Source: Lepeophtheirus salmonis (Eukaryota > Arthropoda > Copepoda > Siphonostomatoida > Caligidae). Taken from it: DNA of 64,000 nt. Positions 35,301 to 47,500 of the stretch are shown piece by piece. A program made the position numbers and the translations under genes. Within the stretch, counting starts at the first letter, position 1, and each line of letters starts with the position of its first letter. The stretch covers positions 70,343,702-70,407,701 of the forward strand of contig NC_052135.2 in assembly GCF_016086655.4 (NCBI RefSeq), in the 5' to 3' direction. The notes beneath the pieces are model-generated. The model searched no databases, had not been told where the DNA came from, and was given only the letters and a program-made list of their open reading frames with translations.

Positions 35301-37815
35301 GCGGCGTTCTTCACCAAAACAAAGGAATGATTTTACTATACTAATTTGAATTTAAACATAAAATTTAATATCAATATACAATAATACTCTTATTAACTTC
35401 GAAATGTAGATATTTCAAATTATAATCTGCGATAAATAATAACTTTTATTGCTCGAAAGAAAATGTAAAAGGCAAAGTTAGGAAGTAAGAATTACTTGAA
35501 AAACTCAACGGAAATCCCTCTCTAATCATTGTTCTTCTTTGAAGGATAACCAGGCACTCAAAATAAAATTCCTGCAAATTGCAGAAAGAGTGGAACACTT
35601 AGGCAACAAAAAAACCAGCTAGGAACTGAAGAAATTATGTAAGAATTGAATGGAACAACGATTTTACTGCTATTTTTTCGTTCCAGTGATTTTTTTTAAA
35701 CAAAAGTAGTGTCACATTCAGTACAATAACTCACATACTCAAAAACTGCTTGTCATGAAATTTTGACTGCTGTCTTTTGAAGACTGATTCTAACTGAAAA
35801 TAAAGTAAATAAAAATTGAACCATCTATAATTGAAGGCAGGGACTTGTCAGCCCATGGGTTACATATAAGTAAATATCTTTTATTCTAGGATGTACATAT
35901 ATAAATAATATTACGTCACACATGTGTCGAGTAAATATAGAAATGTGCGTAAGGAAACTATTACGTATTTTTATTATTTTTTGATAAATATATTCGATCT
36001 TCCGTTCAAATTTGAGAGAAAATGCGATACCAAGGTCAAACAATTATAATTATCAACAAAATACATCAAGTATTTATAATTGATAAATCATGCTTTATGA
36101 TATAATTTAACATATAAGACAATGTCAGTAGTATCTAATAAAATAGGTGAATACATGCGTTCTTAATTTTCAACTATGAAGGTCTAATACGATGTTTAAT
36201 TTAGGTACATATTTTTGGAGGTGAGTTTATGCGTTTTTAGAAATGAGGGAATACATGGAAAACAATTCGTAATATATATAATACTTTCAAGTGTTTTATC
36301 TACAGCTATTAAGGACATACTTATAAAAGTCAATAGCTTATGTAATATTGTAATTGCGGTTCTATTTCTAGTAATTCCTCTTTATAGTTTACATTCTATT
36401 ATGTAGCGACTAATTAATTAGAAAGGTGAAAAATAACTTCACAAAATTCGGATATATTTTGCAAAATAATTCTTTTTCATATCTTTTTTTTTTTGGATTA
36501 TACCCTAATACATCTGCGTGCAATTAAAGGTCACAATAAGATTGCTACTCTGTACATTCTTAGTGATGTAAACAAACTGTGTTTGACCAACCCCAATCTT
36601 TCAACTTTGTAGTAGTAATGTTCTCTCACAAACTTGAAAGACCCAAGTTAAAGTCAATAACAATCCATAATCACTATTATTTGCATGAAAAAAAAAAGTA
36701 CTGGAAAAGATTATACGTTCAAAGACCCGAATGCGTTCCTAAGTCGCTTATTCCATCTTCTAGGATGATGAGTAGGATGAATTAAAGATGAAAATTGGAT
36801 ATTTCACAAATGATGCCAAATGTTCTTCGTTATGGGAACTCTTATTTGAACCACTTAGATACTACTTTTTCTGTCGAGAACAGGACCCCCACTCCCCCTG
36901 GACGTCTACGCCTCGACCTTTTACCCTCTAGCATTTCACTGTCCGAGCCATATAACTTCCTTTCTCTGAACCTTTACCCCTATCCTTTATTATATTTATT
37001 ATTGAGAAGTACAGCTAGTCAACGGTAGAGGGCCAAAGTCATAAATACATGTTATGTTTGTTAGTAGCGGGTGTAGGAATATGTTACTTTTGATTTCAAA
37101 TTAGAAAGAAATCACGAATTAGTAGACTAAAAAAATATCAAAAATATTTTTATGCAAAGGCAAAATCCTTTTTCACCAGATTTGGGACACCCATTTCGTT
37201 AGAGAGGCTCGGGCAAAATATATAAAGGGACTTGAATCCTTGAGTTTGGGGATTTCTTTTCTATGACGGACTAAGAAAAGATACTTAGTGCTCATTTCTA
37301 CTTGATTAAGTCATCAAAAGCTGAGGTTTAGGGGACAAATCAATCTTTACCGTTTTTTTACTTTTAAAAATGAGACATTATGTATTCTTTAGCCAAATCT
37401 TTGGGTAGTTCTCAGGATATCCTCCACAACTACCTCCACAGAGACCAGCTTTTCCATGTTCAAATCGATTAAAATAAAGGGCGAAAAAAATATTACCCGT
37501 AGCATGAATTGGACTGGAGGCTTTCGATATCAAATAATAATCAAGTTTAAATAAATTGGAGTGACAAGTGATGGCGCCAAGAGAAGTCTGATACATCATT
37601 CATACTTACGTCATTAAGTTAATTTAATAATTACATTTGTATGGTTCTTAAAAGATTAAATGTTTGGTAGTATGGTTGTTGTAATAGGCGGTAGATGTCT
37701 TTGAGAGGGAAATAGCAGGGAGTAAAAGAACCTGTATCTTAACAGAACCAATATATTTAGAGCAAAACTTGCTGTAATCAATACACCCTGTTACCAAGAG
37801 TTGCTCAATGTAATA
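32381..37815. other. Intergenic, sparse
   Basis: A+T-rich DNA with no recognised gene. It contains the second copy of the ~95-bp dispersed repeat (34310-34405). A minus-strand peptide PIHATGNIF near 37500 echoes PIHAGGNVF in the hAT-type fragment at 19339. Stretches at 32900-33180 and 34670-35100 are less A+T-biased but broken in all frames. Confidence 0.35.
34310..34405 (+). repeat. Dispersed repeat, copy 2 (pairs with 3240)
   Basis: Collinear with 3240-3335: TTAAGCTG, TTTGGGAAGAATT, CCAACT, TTTTTCTTC and GAGGAAAGGTT occur in the same order. Confidence 0.5.
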
Positions 37816-39017
37816 CCGGCTGTAGAAAAAGTACTAAGACCTACCTCTAAGTAGGTGTAAAAACTCATAATTGATCAGGTTGATGTTGTACATAGAAAAT
37901 TTTATCTCTAATATTTTTACTATAAGAATGCACATTAATTATGAATCTGGCCACCATAAGCCTCAATGACAGCCTCCAACCACCACCTCCGGAACCACTT
38001 GTATACATTGGCAATGCAGTACTGTTTCATGATCCTCCACTGCTGGTTAATGGAGGTCTTGAGGGCATCAATATTCGGGTGGCGGACTCTGTAGGCCTTC
38101 TTTTCAATTTGAAACCAAATGGAAATCCAGTGGGTTCAGATCTGGGCTTTGAGGGGTACAAAGGTTCTTGGAATGGAAAGTTATGCTACTACCCATCCAC
38201 TCATGTACAATATTAGCAGTATGGGACGGAGCCCCATCCAGCTGAAATAAATACGTGGCCTTGTTGGAGTTCTTGATGGTTTTGGTGATCTATGGGCCAT
38301 ATTTTCCTTCAACACCATCAAGTAGTCGACTGCAAGTAACCAGTATTCAACAGGGAACCCAATTGGAGGCATTTTAACTCCAGTTGATGCCACAACCCCC
38401 AACATCATCAGAGAGGCCGGTTGTTTGGTCTTGGTGACTGTGTTTATGCTTTTGTTAGTCTTACCAAAGTATACCACCCGATCATTTTAATTGTAAACGG
38501 TAAAGTTCTTTTCATCAGAGAGGAAAAAATACCCGGTTGCTATTGTGCTTCAGATAATTCAAATGTTGTTGACATCGATGAAGACGGAGTTCTTTATGAC
38601 GTTGGGACAGGAGTTGCTTCTCAATTCTTCTAAACAACCTTCCTCCATCCTTGCCCACAGTAGACCGATAAAACTTCTTCTTGGCCTACTATGCCATCTT
38701 CATCGTTGGGTTGACCTTAAAGGTCTCCATGATGTCTTCAGTCTTCACTTTGGTGGGTCTTCCACTCTTGGGTTTGTCCTTAAGGTTGACCCAATCCTTC
38801 AAACGATTTCTGACCCGACAGACTATGACCTTGCTGATGTTAAAGGCCTTCATGATGTCCGAGGTGGTCCTCCCAGCGCGGATTAAATTGCCTATGATGA
38901 CTCTTCTTTCTTCTATCGTGACATTTAAATAACTTTTCTTCAAAGTATATAAATCAATCAAATATTCAACACCTATTCAAAACTGTATTTTTATAAGGTT
39001 ACTTTTTCTACACCTGG
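37816..39017 (-). mobile_element. Complete-length Tc1/mariner element, decayed transposase
   Basis: The element is 1202 bp between inverted ends CCGGCTGTAGAAAAAGTA (37816) and, on the minus strand, CCAGGTGTAGAAAAAGTA (39017), 16 of 18 matching. Both are flanked by the TA target. The transposase lies on the minus strand from 38961 to the TAA at 37935. It has a helix-turn-helix and GRP linker (GNLIRAGRTTSDIMKAF...KSGRPTKV), first Asp in FLSDEKNFTVYN (38500-38535), second in QLDGAPSHTAN (~38220-38245) and third in SPDLNPLDF (~38125-38150). All three catalytic Asp codons survive, with 36 residues between the last two. An in-frame stop follows FTVYN, and frameshifts occur before 38690 and near 38110. 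Confidence 0.9.
38689..38961 (-). CDS. Open N-terminal DNA-binding part of the mariner transposase
   Basis: 90 codons remain open from ATG 38961. They comprise a homeodomain-like helix-turn-helix (ERRVIIGNLIRAGRTTSDIM, then ISKVIVCRVRNRLKDW), the GRP-type linker SGRPTKV, and the start of the second DNA-binding helix bundle up to NPTMKMA. A frame break removes the rest. In the family this domain binds the element's terminal repeats. If expressed it would lack catalytic residues. It is part of 37816-39017; expression is unknown. Confidence 0.5.
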   Translation of the reverse strand: MIDLYTLKKSYLNVTIEERRVIIGNLIRAGRTTSDIMKAFNISKVIVCRVRNRLKDWVNLKDKPKSGRPTKVKTEDIMETFKVNPTMKMA

Positions 39018-40165
39018 TAAATCATTACCAACCCTAAGTGGGAAGATTTTTGGAGCACGTCCGGCCCGGATACAACTCCAAAAAATGCAAGGTTTAGTCA
39101 TCCTATTTTTCAATACTATTTTTCAAAATAAATTTGAAAAACAACACTATATTTTAAGGTCCCAAGCGAAAGTTTTAACCAATACCTTGAACAATTTTTC
39201 ATAAGCCCAAGCTTATGAAATGTTAACAAGGCCTAAATAATCCAAGCCAAGGCCATGCATGTACTTGTAATATTCTGGTACATTGTTAATATTTAATAGG
39301 TCATATCTAAGACAAATATGGATAGTATCATAAATCATGATGGTACTAAATCTTATTTACCCATCTTAGAAATTTGAGTATATGTAAAGCCCATAATTTA
39401 TCGGAATGTCAATATTGGGTATTTATGAATTACAAAAATAACTTCTAATTTTCATCCCTTTAGTTTAAGAATACTTGTGTGTTGACGCATCATATGTTAA
39501 TTTCTTAGATATATTCAATTCAGAAAAATCTATGAAATTAGATTTTAATCATAAATGTTTCTTTTTCCAAATGTGCATTCATAAATTATTCCTCCATAAC
39601 TTTCTCTTAAAATCCTAGCGTTCATACCCTTACAATAAATAATAATTATTTTTAGTTATTTAATACGTCAACATTCAATAGTCCTACTTACAGAATAAAA
39701 ATTTGAGTGCTTATTTGCAGATGGGTATATGGAATGAGGGCTGTAATCACAAAAAGGTCTGGACCCCAATAGTTTTGTTCAACTGTAGTATTTATTTTCC
39801 TATTAATGTTGAGTCATTCAATACCCCTCCACTTCAAATAATAAAACCGTCATTACGTCACTAGTATGCGGTTGAGAGCCAGATGAGAGGATCAGTTTTT
39901 ATCCGAATATTAATTACATATTACTAGTTTCTTGCATTTGAAAGCAATACGTGCACCTTACTGTGAGGTTCTTCTCTATTTCTCTGATAAATTGAAAACT
40001 AGTATAACTACTTAGAGAATGTTGAATTATCCGTCCTTGTTGCCATCTTGAAATATCTAAACCAAATCGTTTTCCTTCTTGTTTTGATTTAAAACCGTCT
40101 TCTTCTCTTCTTTATTTACAGCTGTTGCACCTGTGTTGTTTTTTCGAAAACTACTCGCCTGTGAC
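39018..40165. other. Intergenic, nothing recognised
   Basis: A+T-rich DNA with no feature identified. Confidence 0.35.
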
Positions 40166-40169
40166 ACAG

Positions 40170-40292
40170 CTCAGATTGTAACGCGCGTTACCGGACTGTA
40201 ATAATATTACCGTAATATATTTAGATGCGTTTTATATTACTCCGTTACTGCCTAATGTAATATATTACAGTAACGCGTTACATTTGGGATCC
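40170..40292. mobile_element. Short inverted-repeat element with GTAACGCG ends
   Basis: The left edge is GATTGTAACGCGCGTTAC and the right edge is GTAACGCGTTACATTTG, so each end is itself palindromic and the ends are inverted relative to each other. The ~90 bp between also holds reversed ATATTAC/GTAATAT words. Similar GTAACGCGTTAC ends are known from hAT-like non-autonomous elements. No clear target duplication was found. Confidence 0.5.
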
Positions 40293-41112
40293 AAAAAAAT
40301 TTGACTGTAGGTGATCCAGAAATTTTAAAATGCTTCCCAAGTTACAGCGGCAGGGACTTGGACCGGCTAGCCATTCGATACTTCACTAGATTTAGAATCT
40401 AGAGAGATATATAACTATGAATAATATATTGAAAGTATCCATGGAATGTAAGACATAATTTTGCCGAAGTTGATCCATTATATTCCTTACTGAGACGGAT
40501 TTTGAAGCACGGATATTAATATGATTCCTTTTGGGGTTATTAAAATAATCCTGCCATTATATGGTTATAATGAAATTACAACGATGAATGACGATTTCAA
40601 ATAATATAAACATTGTATCATGCTATTCCACTTGAAATAATGGATAATCATCACATTTTCCTCTCAATAAGGAATAGGGTTACCTCAGAGCAACCTTTCT
40701 TCCCTCAAGTAGTTGGGATTTGTACGTGGCATGTGTAGTTGAATAATATCCAGAATGTATGTTTGCATTGAATTATATTTTGTTTTTATCTCTCCTATTT
40801 TTAGATCGCTTTAGCCTTTAATACATAAATGAAAGCACCATGAGGTCCTTGCATAAGGTCCAACGACCGAGAACAGTCGTAAGCGTTGAGCACAAAGTGA
40901 CAAAAAGAGATCCACAGAAAGTCAAGAGCCATTGCAAGGTGACATCGTAAAAAAAACAACTATAATTACTATTATTGAAAACAAATTTTTCTTGGAAATT
41001 CTGCTTGACAATACACATGACCCATGGGTTTTGTGGGCTAAAAAGTTGAACTTCTCATCTAAATAATTAGAGTAGTTGGACCGGCGTTTCCCAGAACATT
41101 AAGGATTAAAAT

Positions 41113-41409
41113 TGTAATGTATGCGTATTTCCTTCCCCCTTCTTCTTCTTGTTCTCGTCTCTTATTTTCTTGTATATATATGTGTTCAAAGTACAGTGTT
41201 TTCCCTAGTATAAATAGTCATGTATTTTATGTATTTATTATGTAGGTTTTTTATTAGAATATAGGGTTTTGTTTTATAAAGAATATAGATGTTCTTATAA
41301 ATAACCATTGTCTAATTACTGCCTTTCCTTCTCCTCACTTCTCTCGGTCGTCCTGGATCTCTCCACCTATAAATAGTTTGTGTCTCCTCTCCCTCGTCAA
41401 GACACAACA
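41113..41409 (+). mobile_element. Candidate solo LTR
   Basis: 297 bp starting TG and ending CA, flanked by a perfect 5-bp AAAAT direct repeat (41108-41112 and 41410-41414). It has a strong TATA box, CTATAAATAG, at 41367-41376. The TATA is close to the 3' end, leaving little room for R and U5. The right boundary may therefore be wrong, or this may be a cellular promoter. The A+T-rich duplication could be chance. Confidence 0.35.
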
Positions 41410-41766
41410 AAAATTAAATCTGAATTATAGTTGAGCGCCGAATGTTGAACTGTCATTCGCTGAACTGCCATTTTATGGTCAAAAACCATATGTCTTATTC
41501 TCTCTTTATTGTCCTCTCTAAACCTTATAGTCTCTTTTAAATAAGGGTGCAAAGATACGTACCAACATGCAGGCTTTATTTTTTTTTATATGTAAAAGTT
41601 GTTTTTTAAGACCGCTATGACCTTCAAGGCCATTTTATTTATACCAAAACCGTTTCTGCAGTCATAAAAAGATTAATGAAAAATTTCAAAAAAATTCATT
41701 AATTGGTTTGGCCGGTTACACCGAAAACACATACACAGACATTCGCATTTAATATATAGAGTTAGG

Positions 41767-42149
41767 CAAGGTTAATAGAAATACAGGGTTAGACCATCAT
41801 GCAATCGGGCTTACTACAATTTTCAATTTTGATAAATCTACCGACTTCTGGGCAAGACAGGCAGACTTTGACAAAACAATCATAGTCTATGACGTCGTTA
41901 TTGCTAGAATTTTCAACTTAATGTATCATGCCGACTGCTGGGAAAGAAAAACAGATATTGTTACTATGACGTCGTTATTGCTAGAATTTTCAATTTAATG
42001 TATCGTGCCGACTGCTGGGAAAGAAAAACAGATATTGACAAAACACGCAACCACTCATACACTATGACGTCTATTTTTAAAAGCGTGGTGGAAGTCAAAC
42101 ATGAGTCGCATACGCGTTATGGTATAACCTTCTATTTCTATTAACCTTG
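41767..42149. mobile_element. MITE, CAAGGTTAATAG family, intact copy with perfect 8-bp duplication
   Basis: 383 bp. The left end CAAGGTTAATAGAAATACAG and the right end (minus strand CAAGGTTAATAGAAATAGAA) share 17 perfect terminal bases. Both flanks are GAGTTAGG (41759-41766 and 42150-42157), an exact 8-bp target duplication. The interior has two near-identical ~85-bp tandem units (ATGACGTCGTTATTGCTAGA, then GACTGCTGGGAAAGAAAAAC) plus a diverged third. There is no coding sequence. The duplication length suits hAT-type transposition. Confidence 0.92.
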
Positions 42150-42157
42150 GAGTTAGG

Positions 42158-43035
42158 TATTTATTTCTTCGGTACCCGCTTGAATGCAAGCATTTCATGT
42201 ATTGTCTACGTGGATATTTCTAAATAATGTACGAATTACCCTATTTGATACAGTAGAACGATGTGTATTTTTTCTGTTTTTTTAGTGACACTCTTTTATT
42301 TTTTTCTAAAGTAAATTAATACGAATGATAATAATTAATATTAATCAATCTAAAGAGGAGTATTTAGATATTTGAAAGAGAGTAATTCAGAGTAATAACG
42401 ATACAAGGTGGGATTGACCTGCCTTAATGTAACATCCCGTTGATAACATTCTTTAAAAAATATGCAAAACTATTCTATCAAATCAAATCTACGTGAAATT
42501 ATAAATCAAAAGTCAGACATACTTTATTTATTTTTGCTAATGATTTAGATATTTAGAAGAGATTGTTATGACTTGATAATTACTTTTAAGCAGTATTTAA
42601 AATTAATGTGAAATGATTTTTTTGAGGGGGGAAGTTGAAGGCAATGTTTTGTCTTCAACTTGTCAGGAGTTGAAATAATGCTTTTAATTTTCGCTAAATG
42701 TTGATATTTTCTCTTAAATGGTTTTTCTAAAAAAATAAAAAAATGATCTCTCCGAGATCATCTCAAAACTTTGTAGGTGAAGATAGATTTTAAGTCAGAA
42801 AGAAAAATAAGTAAAGCAGCATACGTGATTATTCCATATGTCTAGCATTCCATACATGACCTTTTATTCAGTTATACCTCAGTACATGAATATAATAGGA
42901 ACTATCAATATTCAATGTAACAGTGCCTAGTAAAATTTCTATATATGAATCTAGGGATGGGATGATTAAAAAAAAAAAAAAAAAATATTCAGCTGCCCGT
43001 TCTTTTTTATTTTAAATAATACATAAAAAATACCA
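42158..43035. other. Intergenic, nothing recognised
   Basis: A+T-rich with no gene. A perfect GTTGAAG/CTTCAAC inverted pair with a short loop lies near 42634-42660. Confidence 0.35.
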
Positions 43036-43039
43036 TTTT

Positions 43040-43440
43040 ACTATCAAGAGCATCACAGTATTATATTTTAGGGTGGAGGGGGGCTTAGTTTTCTGATTTT
43101 TTTTTGAAAAAACCCCACAAATTAATTTTTTTTTTCACAAAAAAATTGAAAAATTTAATTTTTTGTTAACAGCTGTGATTTTTGAACAAAAAAAATAATA
43201 ATATTTGAAATTTTTTTCAAAAAATTTAATTTTTTGTATATAACTGTGGATTCTAAATAAAAATTTTAATATTGGACATATAATTTTCGAATTTTTATTC
43301 CAAAAAAATTAGTTTTTTGAGAAAAGCTGTGGATTTTTCTATTTTTTTCAAAAAAATGCAGCCCCCTCGAAAGAAAAAATGAATATATATATTTTTTTCC
43401 AAAAATCAAGACCTCTTCCCCCCCAAAAAAAAAAAATCAT
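43040..43440 (+). repeat. A/T-only degenerate array, copy 4
   Basis: Units with AAAAATTTAATTTTTT, TAACAGCTGTGATTTTTG and TTTTCAAAAAA recur. It opens with a G-rich edge (GGGTGGAGGGGGGCTTAG) that also borders the copies at 13230 and 53810. Confidence 0.7.
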
Positions 43441-43536
43441 ATATGGTATATATATTTAATCTCGCGGGACGGACACCCTTGCTTATGCAAAGAGTCTTAA
43501 CCGTATAGTCTAAAGCCAACTTAAATTCTGTATAAA

Positions 43537-43652
43537 AAATCAAGGTTGGTCGAACACTTAATCTTATGATTTAAATACCTTTAGGTTTTGCAAAATCAAG
43601 GCTGGTCTAACACTTAATCTTTTGACTTAAATACCTTTAGGTTTTGCAAACA
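43537..43652 (+). repeat. 56-bp tandem duplication
   Basis: Two units start at CAAGG 43541 and CAAGG 43597, each with ACACTTAATCTT and AAATACCTTTAGGTTTTGCA. They differ at a handful of positions, so the duplication is recent. Confidence 0.9.
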
Positions 43653-43689
43653 ATAGTTCAAACCTTTTGATTCTTTCATATATTATGAG

Positions 43690-43775
43690 GACTGCGGTCC
43701 ATTCCAGTCTCACATGCCGGTCGTTAAAGAAGGTAAAATCCATCCTTCGTGACGTCAATGAGGGCGTTTTTCCTC
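43690..43775 (+). repeat. Dispersed repeat pair with 56100-56175
   Basis: Shares TCCAGTC, AGAAGGTAAAATC and TGACGTCAATGAGGG-type blocks with 56100-56175. Function and class are unknown. Confidence 0.45.
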
Positions 43776-43779
43776 CTTT

Positions 43780-46700
43780 TAATTATTCTGTTATATAATA
43801 AAATAAATTATATAACCAAGTAACAATATAATATGTTCCTTTCATATTGTTTTATAATGGAAAATATAATATTTTTTGTAAGATATGTGCAATAATCTTA
43901 ATACATATATCCTATTTGCTTTAATAAACCATCGCAACACTACTGATCAGTGGGGTAGGGAAGTGAAATAAAAACTTGTTTTGGGCCAGCAAATTTTGTA
44001 AATTTGTAGTTTAGAGATGATAATATTTACTAATGCTCATTTTCTTTTGAGCCAAGCTGCCACAGGCTGTGAGCAATTACATACATACAAGGCCTGATAA
44101 AAAAGAAAGCCTTATTATATCAATTCAAAATTCAATTCACATTCGATTATCAAATTGATGTTCGCAACATCTGCTTTGTTTTTGACGAATTGAAAGGTTC
44201 AACGTCTTTTGGGCTGCTCTACGATTGAAAACTATTGCAAAAATGGAGGGGGGGGGGGCATTTTAGAAGAAAATTATTTAAAAGTTTGGAAGGATTGTTT
44301 ATTAATACTTATTTTAGAAAAAAAATTTGTAAGAATTTTCCCAAGAATTTGATTGTTTCTTTCCATTTTTTTTTTTCCAACATGTGAAAATCGTGGAGGG
44401 CAACAGCCTTTTTATTTGTCAGAAATAAACAAACTATGCAAAATGGCTGATATGGTCAATATACGTTGTGAACATCTGTTCAAATATAATAACAAAAATA
44501 TATTTGATAATCGAAATTTGATAATTCATTTGCATTCCGATTGCATTAATGTGATTAAGTCAGAAGCACCTGTAGAGGGCCAATTAGGGCTGTATCGGTC
44601 CCGTCCCATGTTCACACCCACTCCATGGAAAGTGTCCCACATTCTACAGCTCCTTCTCCAAGGCATCCATTTTATTAATTTCATATTAAGGTACCTTAAT
44701 TTACCAATCGAATTAGAGTCAGTTTAGTCATTTAGTTTAAATATCTTTCATGTACGAGAATAGTTTGTGATGATTTTTCCTGTAATTAGAATATATATTA
44801 TTCTCATAAAAATGGGTGAAGATTGATTGATGATGACTTCGCCGACGGATATCTATAACGACGTAATTTAGCAAAAGGATGATTTTTGCGTCTGATCCAG
44901 ACACATTCTAGTAATTATGCGTGTAGATATAATTTTTTTGCTGGCCTTCACTACGGATTCCCTATTTTATTTTTCTAACTTTTGTCAGAATGAGCTCAGA
45001 CTACTTAATTGTTTGCAACCGAGTCAATACGATTACCATACTTTTTCCATATTAATCCATACGTAAGATTGTTGAATGACATTTCAGCAACAAAAATAAA
45101 TTCCTTACTTTTATTTGTGAAATCAACGTCATCTCTTTATCGGTACACATTTATTATTGTAATTACTGTACTTATAAAAGAACACTTATTTTAAAGGAGA
45201 AAAAAGTACTTTTATACTTTTGTAGTAGTACATAAAATGATTTAAATCAAGGTACTAACAAGTTGCAAAAGGTCTATGACATTTGATTACAAAATTCCAA
45301 GCGTTTGAGAATGAGAAGCCGTTGATATATTCAGCATAGAAACATGCAAGACCTCGAGAAATAACGAGAGAGAGGAAATAACTTAAAGCCAATAATTCAA
45401 ATATAAATATAAAATAATAATTATGATAGATTAAAACAAAATGTTTGAAGGAATTCAAGTGGACAAGAGGCTGAATACAGGGGGTGCTCAAAAATATGCG
45501 TCAAAATGATAATTTAGTATTCATCCATCCTTTGACTATTCCATCATATTGAGCTTTCTTTATATGCATGCAGGCACATTCATTCATAGGTACATTCAAT
45601 TATAGTAAGGGCATTGATGAAAATTTATGTTCATTTTCACAAAACTGACTATTTAATTATTAATACACATGTATACACGTACATTCAAAGGAAAGTTTTG
45701 AAGTTAAGTTATAAACATACTTTATATAAGTACATAAATTAAGATTTGATTTATGTTTGAATTATATGCTCTTTGAGTCCAAATTTTAATGGATATACCC
45801 ATATAATTTTGTTTTCTTTAGGCCACTGTATCCAAAGTTCCAATAGGATCGCACTGTATAAAAAAAAATAGAAAATTTTTTTTTTTTAAAGAATATAATT
45901 TTAAAAAATAGAAAGGAATAATATTTCCTTAAAAAAAGTCAGTAAATAAAATATGCAGACAGTGTATAAAAAAAGGCCAAAGAAAGGCTTAAGCTTTTTC
46001 TAAAAATAGAAAAAAAATTACTTGTCTAAAAAACGTCATTCGATAAATATTATCAAATTTATTATTAAAAAAGGCACTGAAAAATATTTTCTTCTATAAA
46101 AACACCCCCATTAAACAATAATCCAATTCCCTATCCGTTTCGCATATGCCCCGCCAAGCGTGTCGCTGGCTTTCATGATTTGGGGGGCTTAGTCCCAGAA
46201 ATTATCAACACCGTAACAGAATTATTTATATAAATAGGTTTATTTTATATATATGATAAAAAAATATAGATGTTATTGAGGCTAACGACGCCACTGGACC
46301 CCACAATAGGTAAGGCGGCTTGGCCTAGGTGTATCTATTAGCAAGGTTTTTGTATGGCCTCTACGTCACAAACTAGGAGACGTTCCAGACAAACACACTA
46401 GGCCCCTTTAGCTCTTGCTTGCTAAGGAGAGGAATCATCAAAAAAGTGGCATCAAGAAGTGTACGAGTAATAAAAAACCGATTGCTCTCATCCTTAGAAA
46501 ATGGTTCAACTACCGCCTGTTGTCTGGAACGCTGGAAGTAGGATTTAAGTTCTATGATGGCCAGAAAATCCTCTGTATTTGTATATGAAGGAGACAACAG
46601 ACCATATTTTTTGGAGCTTCAGAGCACTAAAAGAAATTGACTAAAAGTTAGCAAATAATTTGTCAAGTAATTTCGGAGCACATATTGGTAAGGAGGATTT

Positions 46701-47492
46701 CTTGTCTTACTTCACCGGAAAGGAAGAAGGGACAATCAACACAATATTAACAAACACGCAGCAAGTCGTATACACGAAACGATCATAAAAGGAAACAATC
46801 CTAAAAGATATATTTCCAATCGTGGAGATTCCAATCAAAGTGGCAAAAATAAATGGCGTCAATTTTATCATTTTAATAGTTTTTATTGATGTTATTTATA
46901 ACTGCATTTTACATTATATACACATGTAGTTCTTATTAAGTCGTTTGAACCTAACTTTTCTTTTGTTTATATATATGCTTATTAAACCACTATTACGGTT
47001 TATGGAAGCTTATAATTGAACGCCTAACAGAATGAGTCTAGTCTCTCTGACAAAATAACAAAATAATATTACATAATTTCTTCTTCCGATCAAAAAGAAA
47101 TCGTTATTTTCTTAATATGAATTTAATTATTATTCCATTTTTAAATTAATTTTTTATTATGTTGGTACACTTGGCGTCCACGACGTATATTGACGATATC
47201 AGACATTTTGCCTTTAAAAAAAAAAGAAGAAGAATATTAGAGATCTTTTGGAGTGCTCCACATTTTTATAATATTGAAAAAAAATTAAAAGAAAAGTCAA
47301 TTTAGTGGAAAATTCCTTAAAACTTTTCGAAGATTGTTGGTTCTTTTAAAATAATTGTGTTTTACAAAATGCTACAGGGTTTCTTTACTTTTATAAAATT
47401 TGTTTAAAGAAAAAAAATCTGTACCCTTTTTTTAAAGCGCCTTTTTAATCATTTTTATAAAATGACGATTTGAAAAATTTCAAGATTTGTGA
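43780..47492. other. Intergenic, sparse
   Basis: No gene was recognised. A G11 run lies near 44250. A 124-residue frame at 44353-44727 has no domain and is not supported. The stretch 46640-46900 holds a fairly open plus frame with one stop and no recognisable family. Confidence 0.3.
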
Positions 47493-47500
47493 TTAAGTAT

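Noticed and set aside
44353..44727. 124-residue plus frame
   Set aside because: No domain, no splice context and no similarity I recognise; length alone is weak evidence here.
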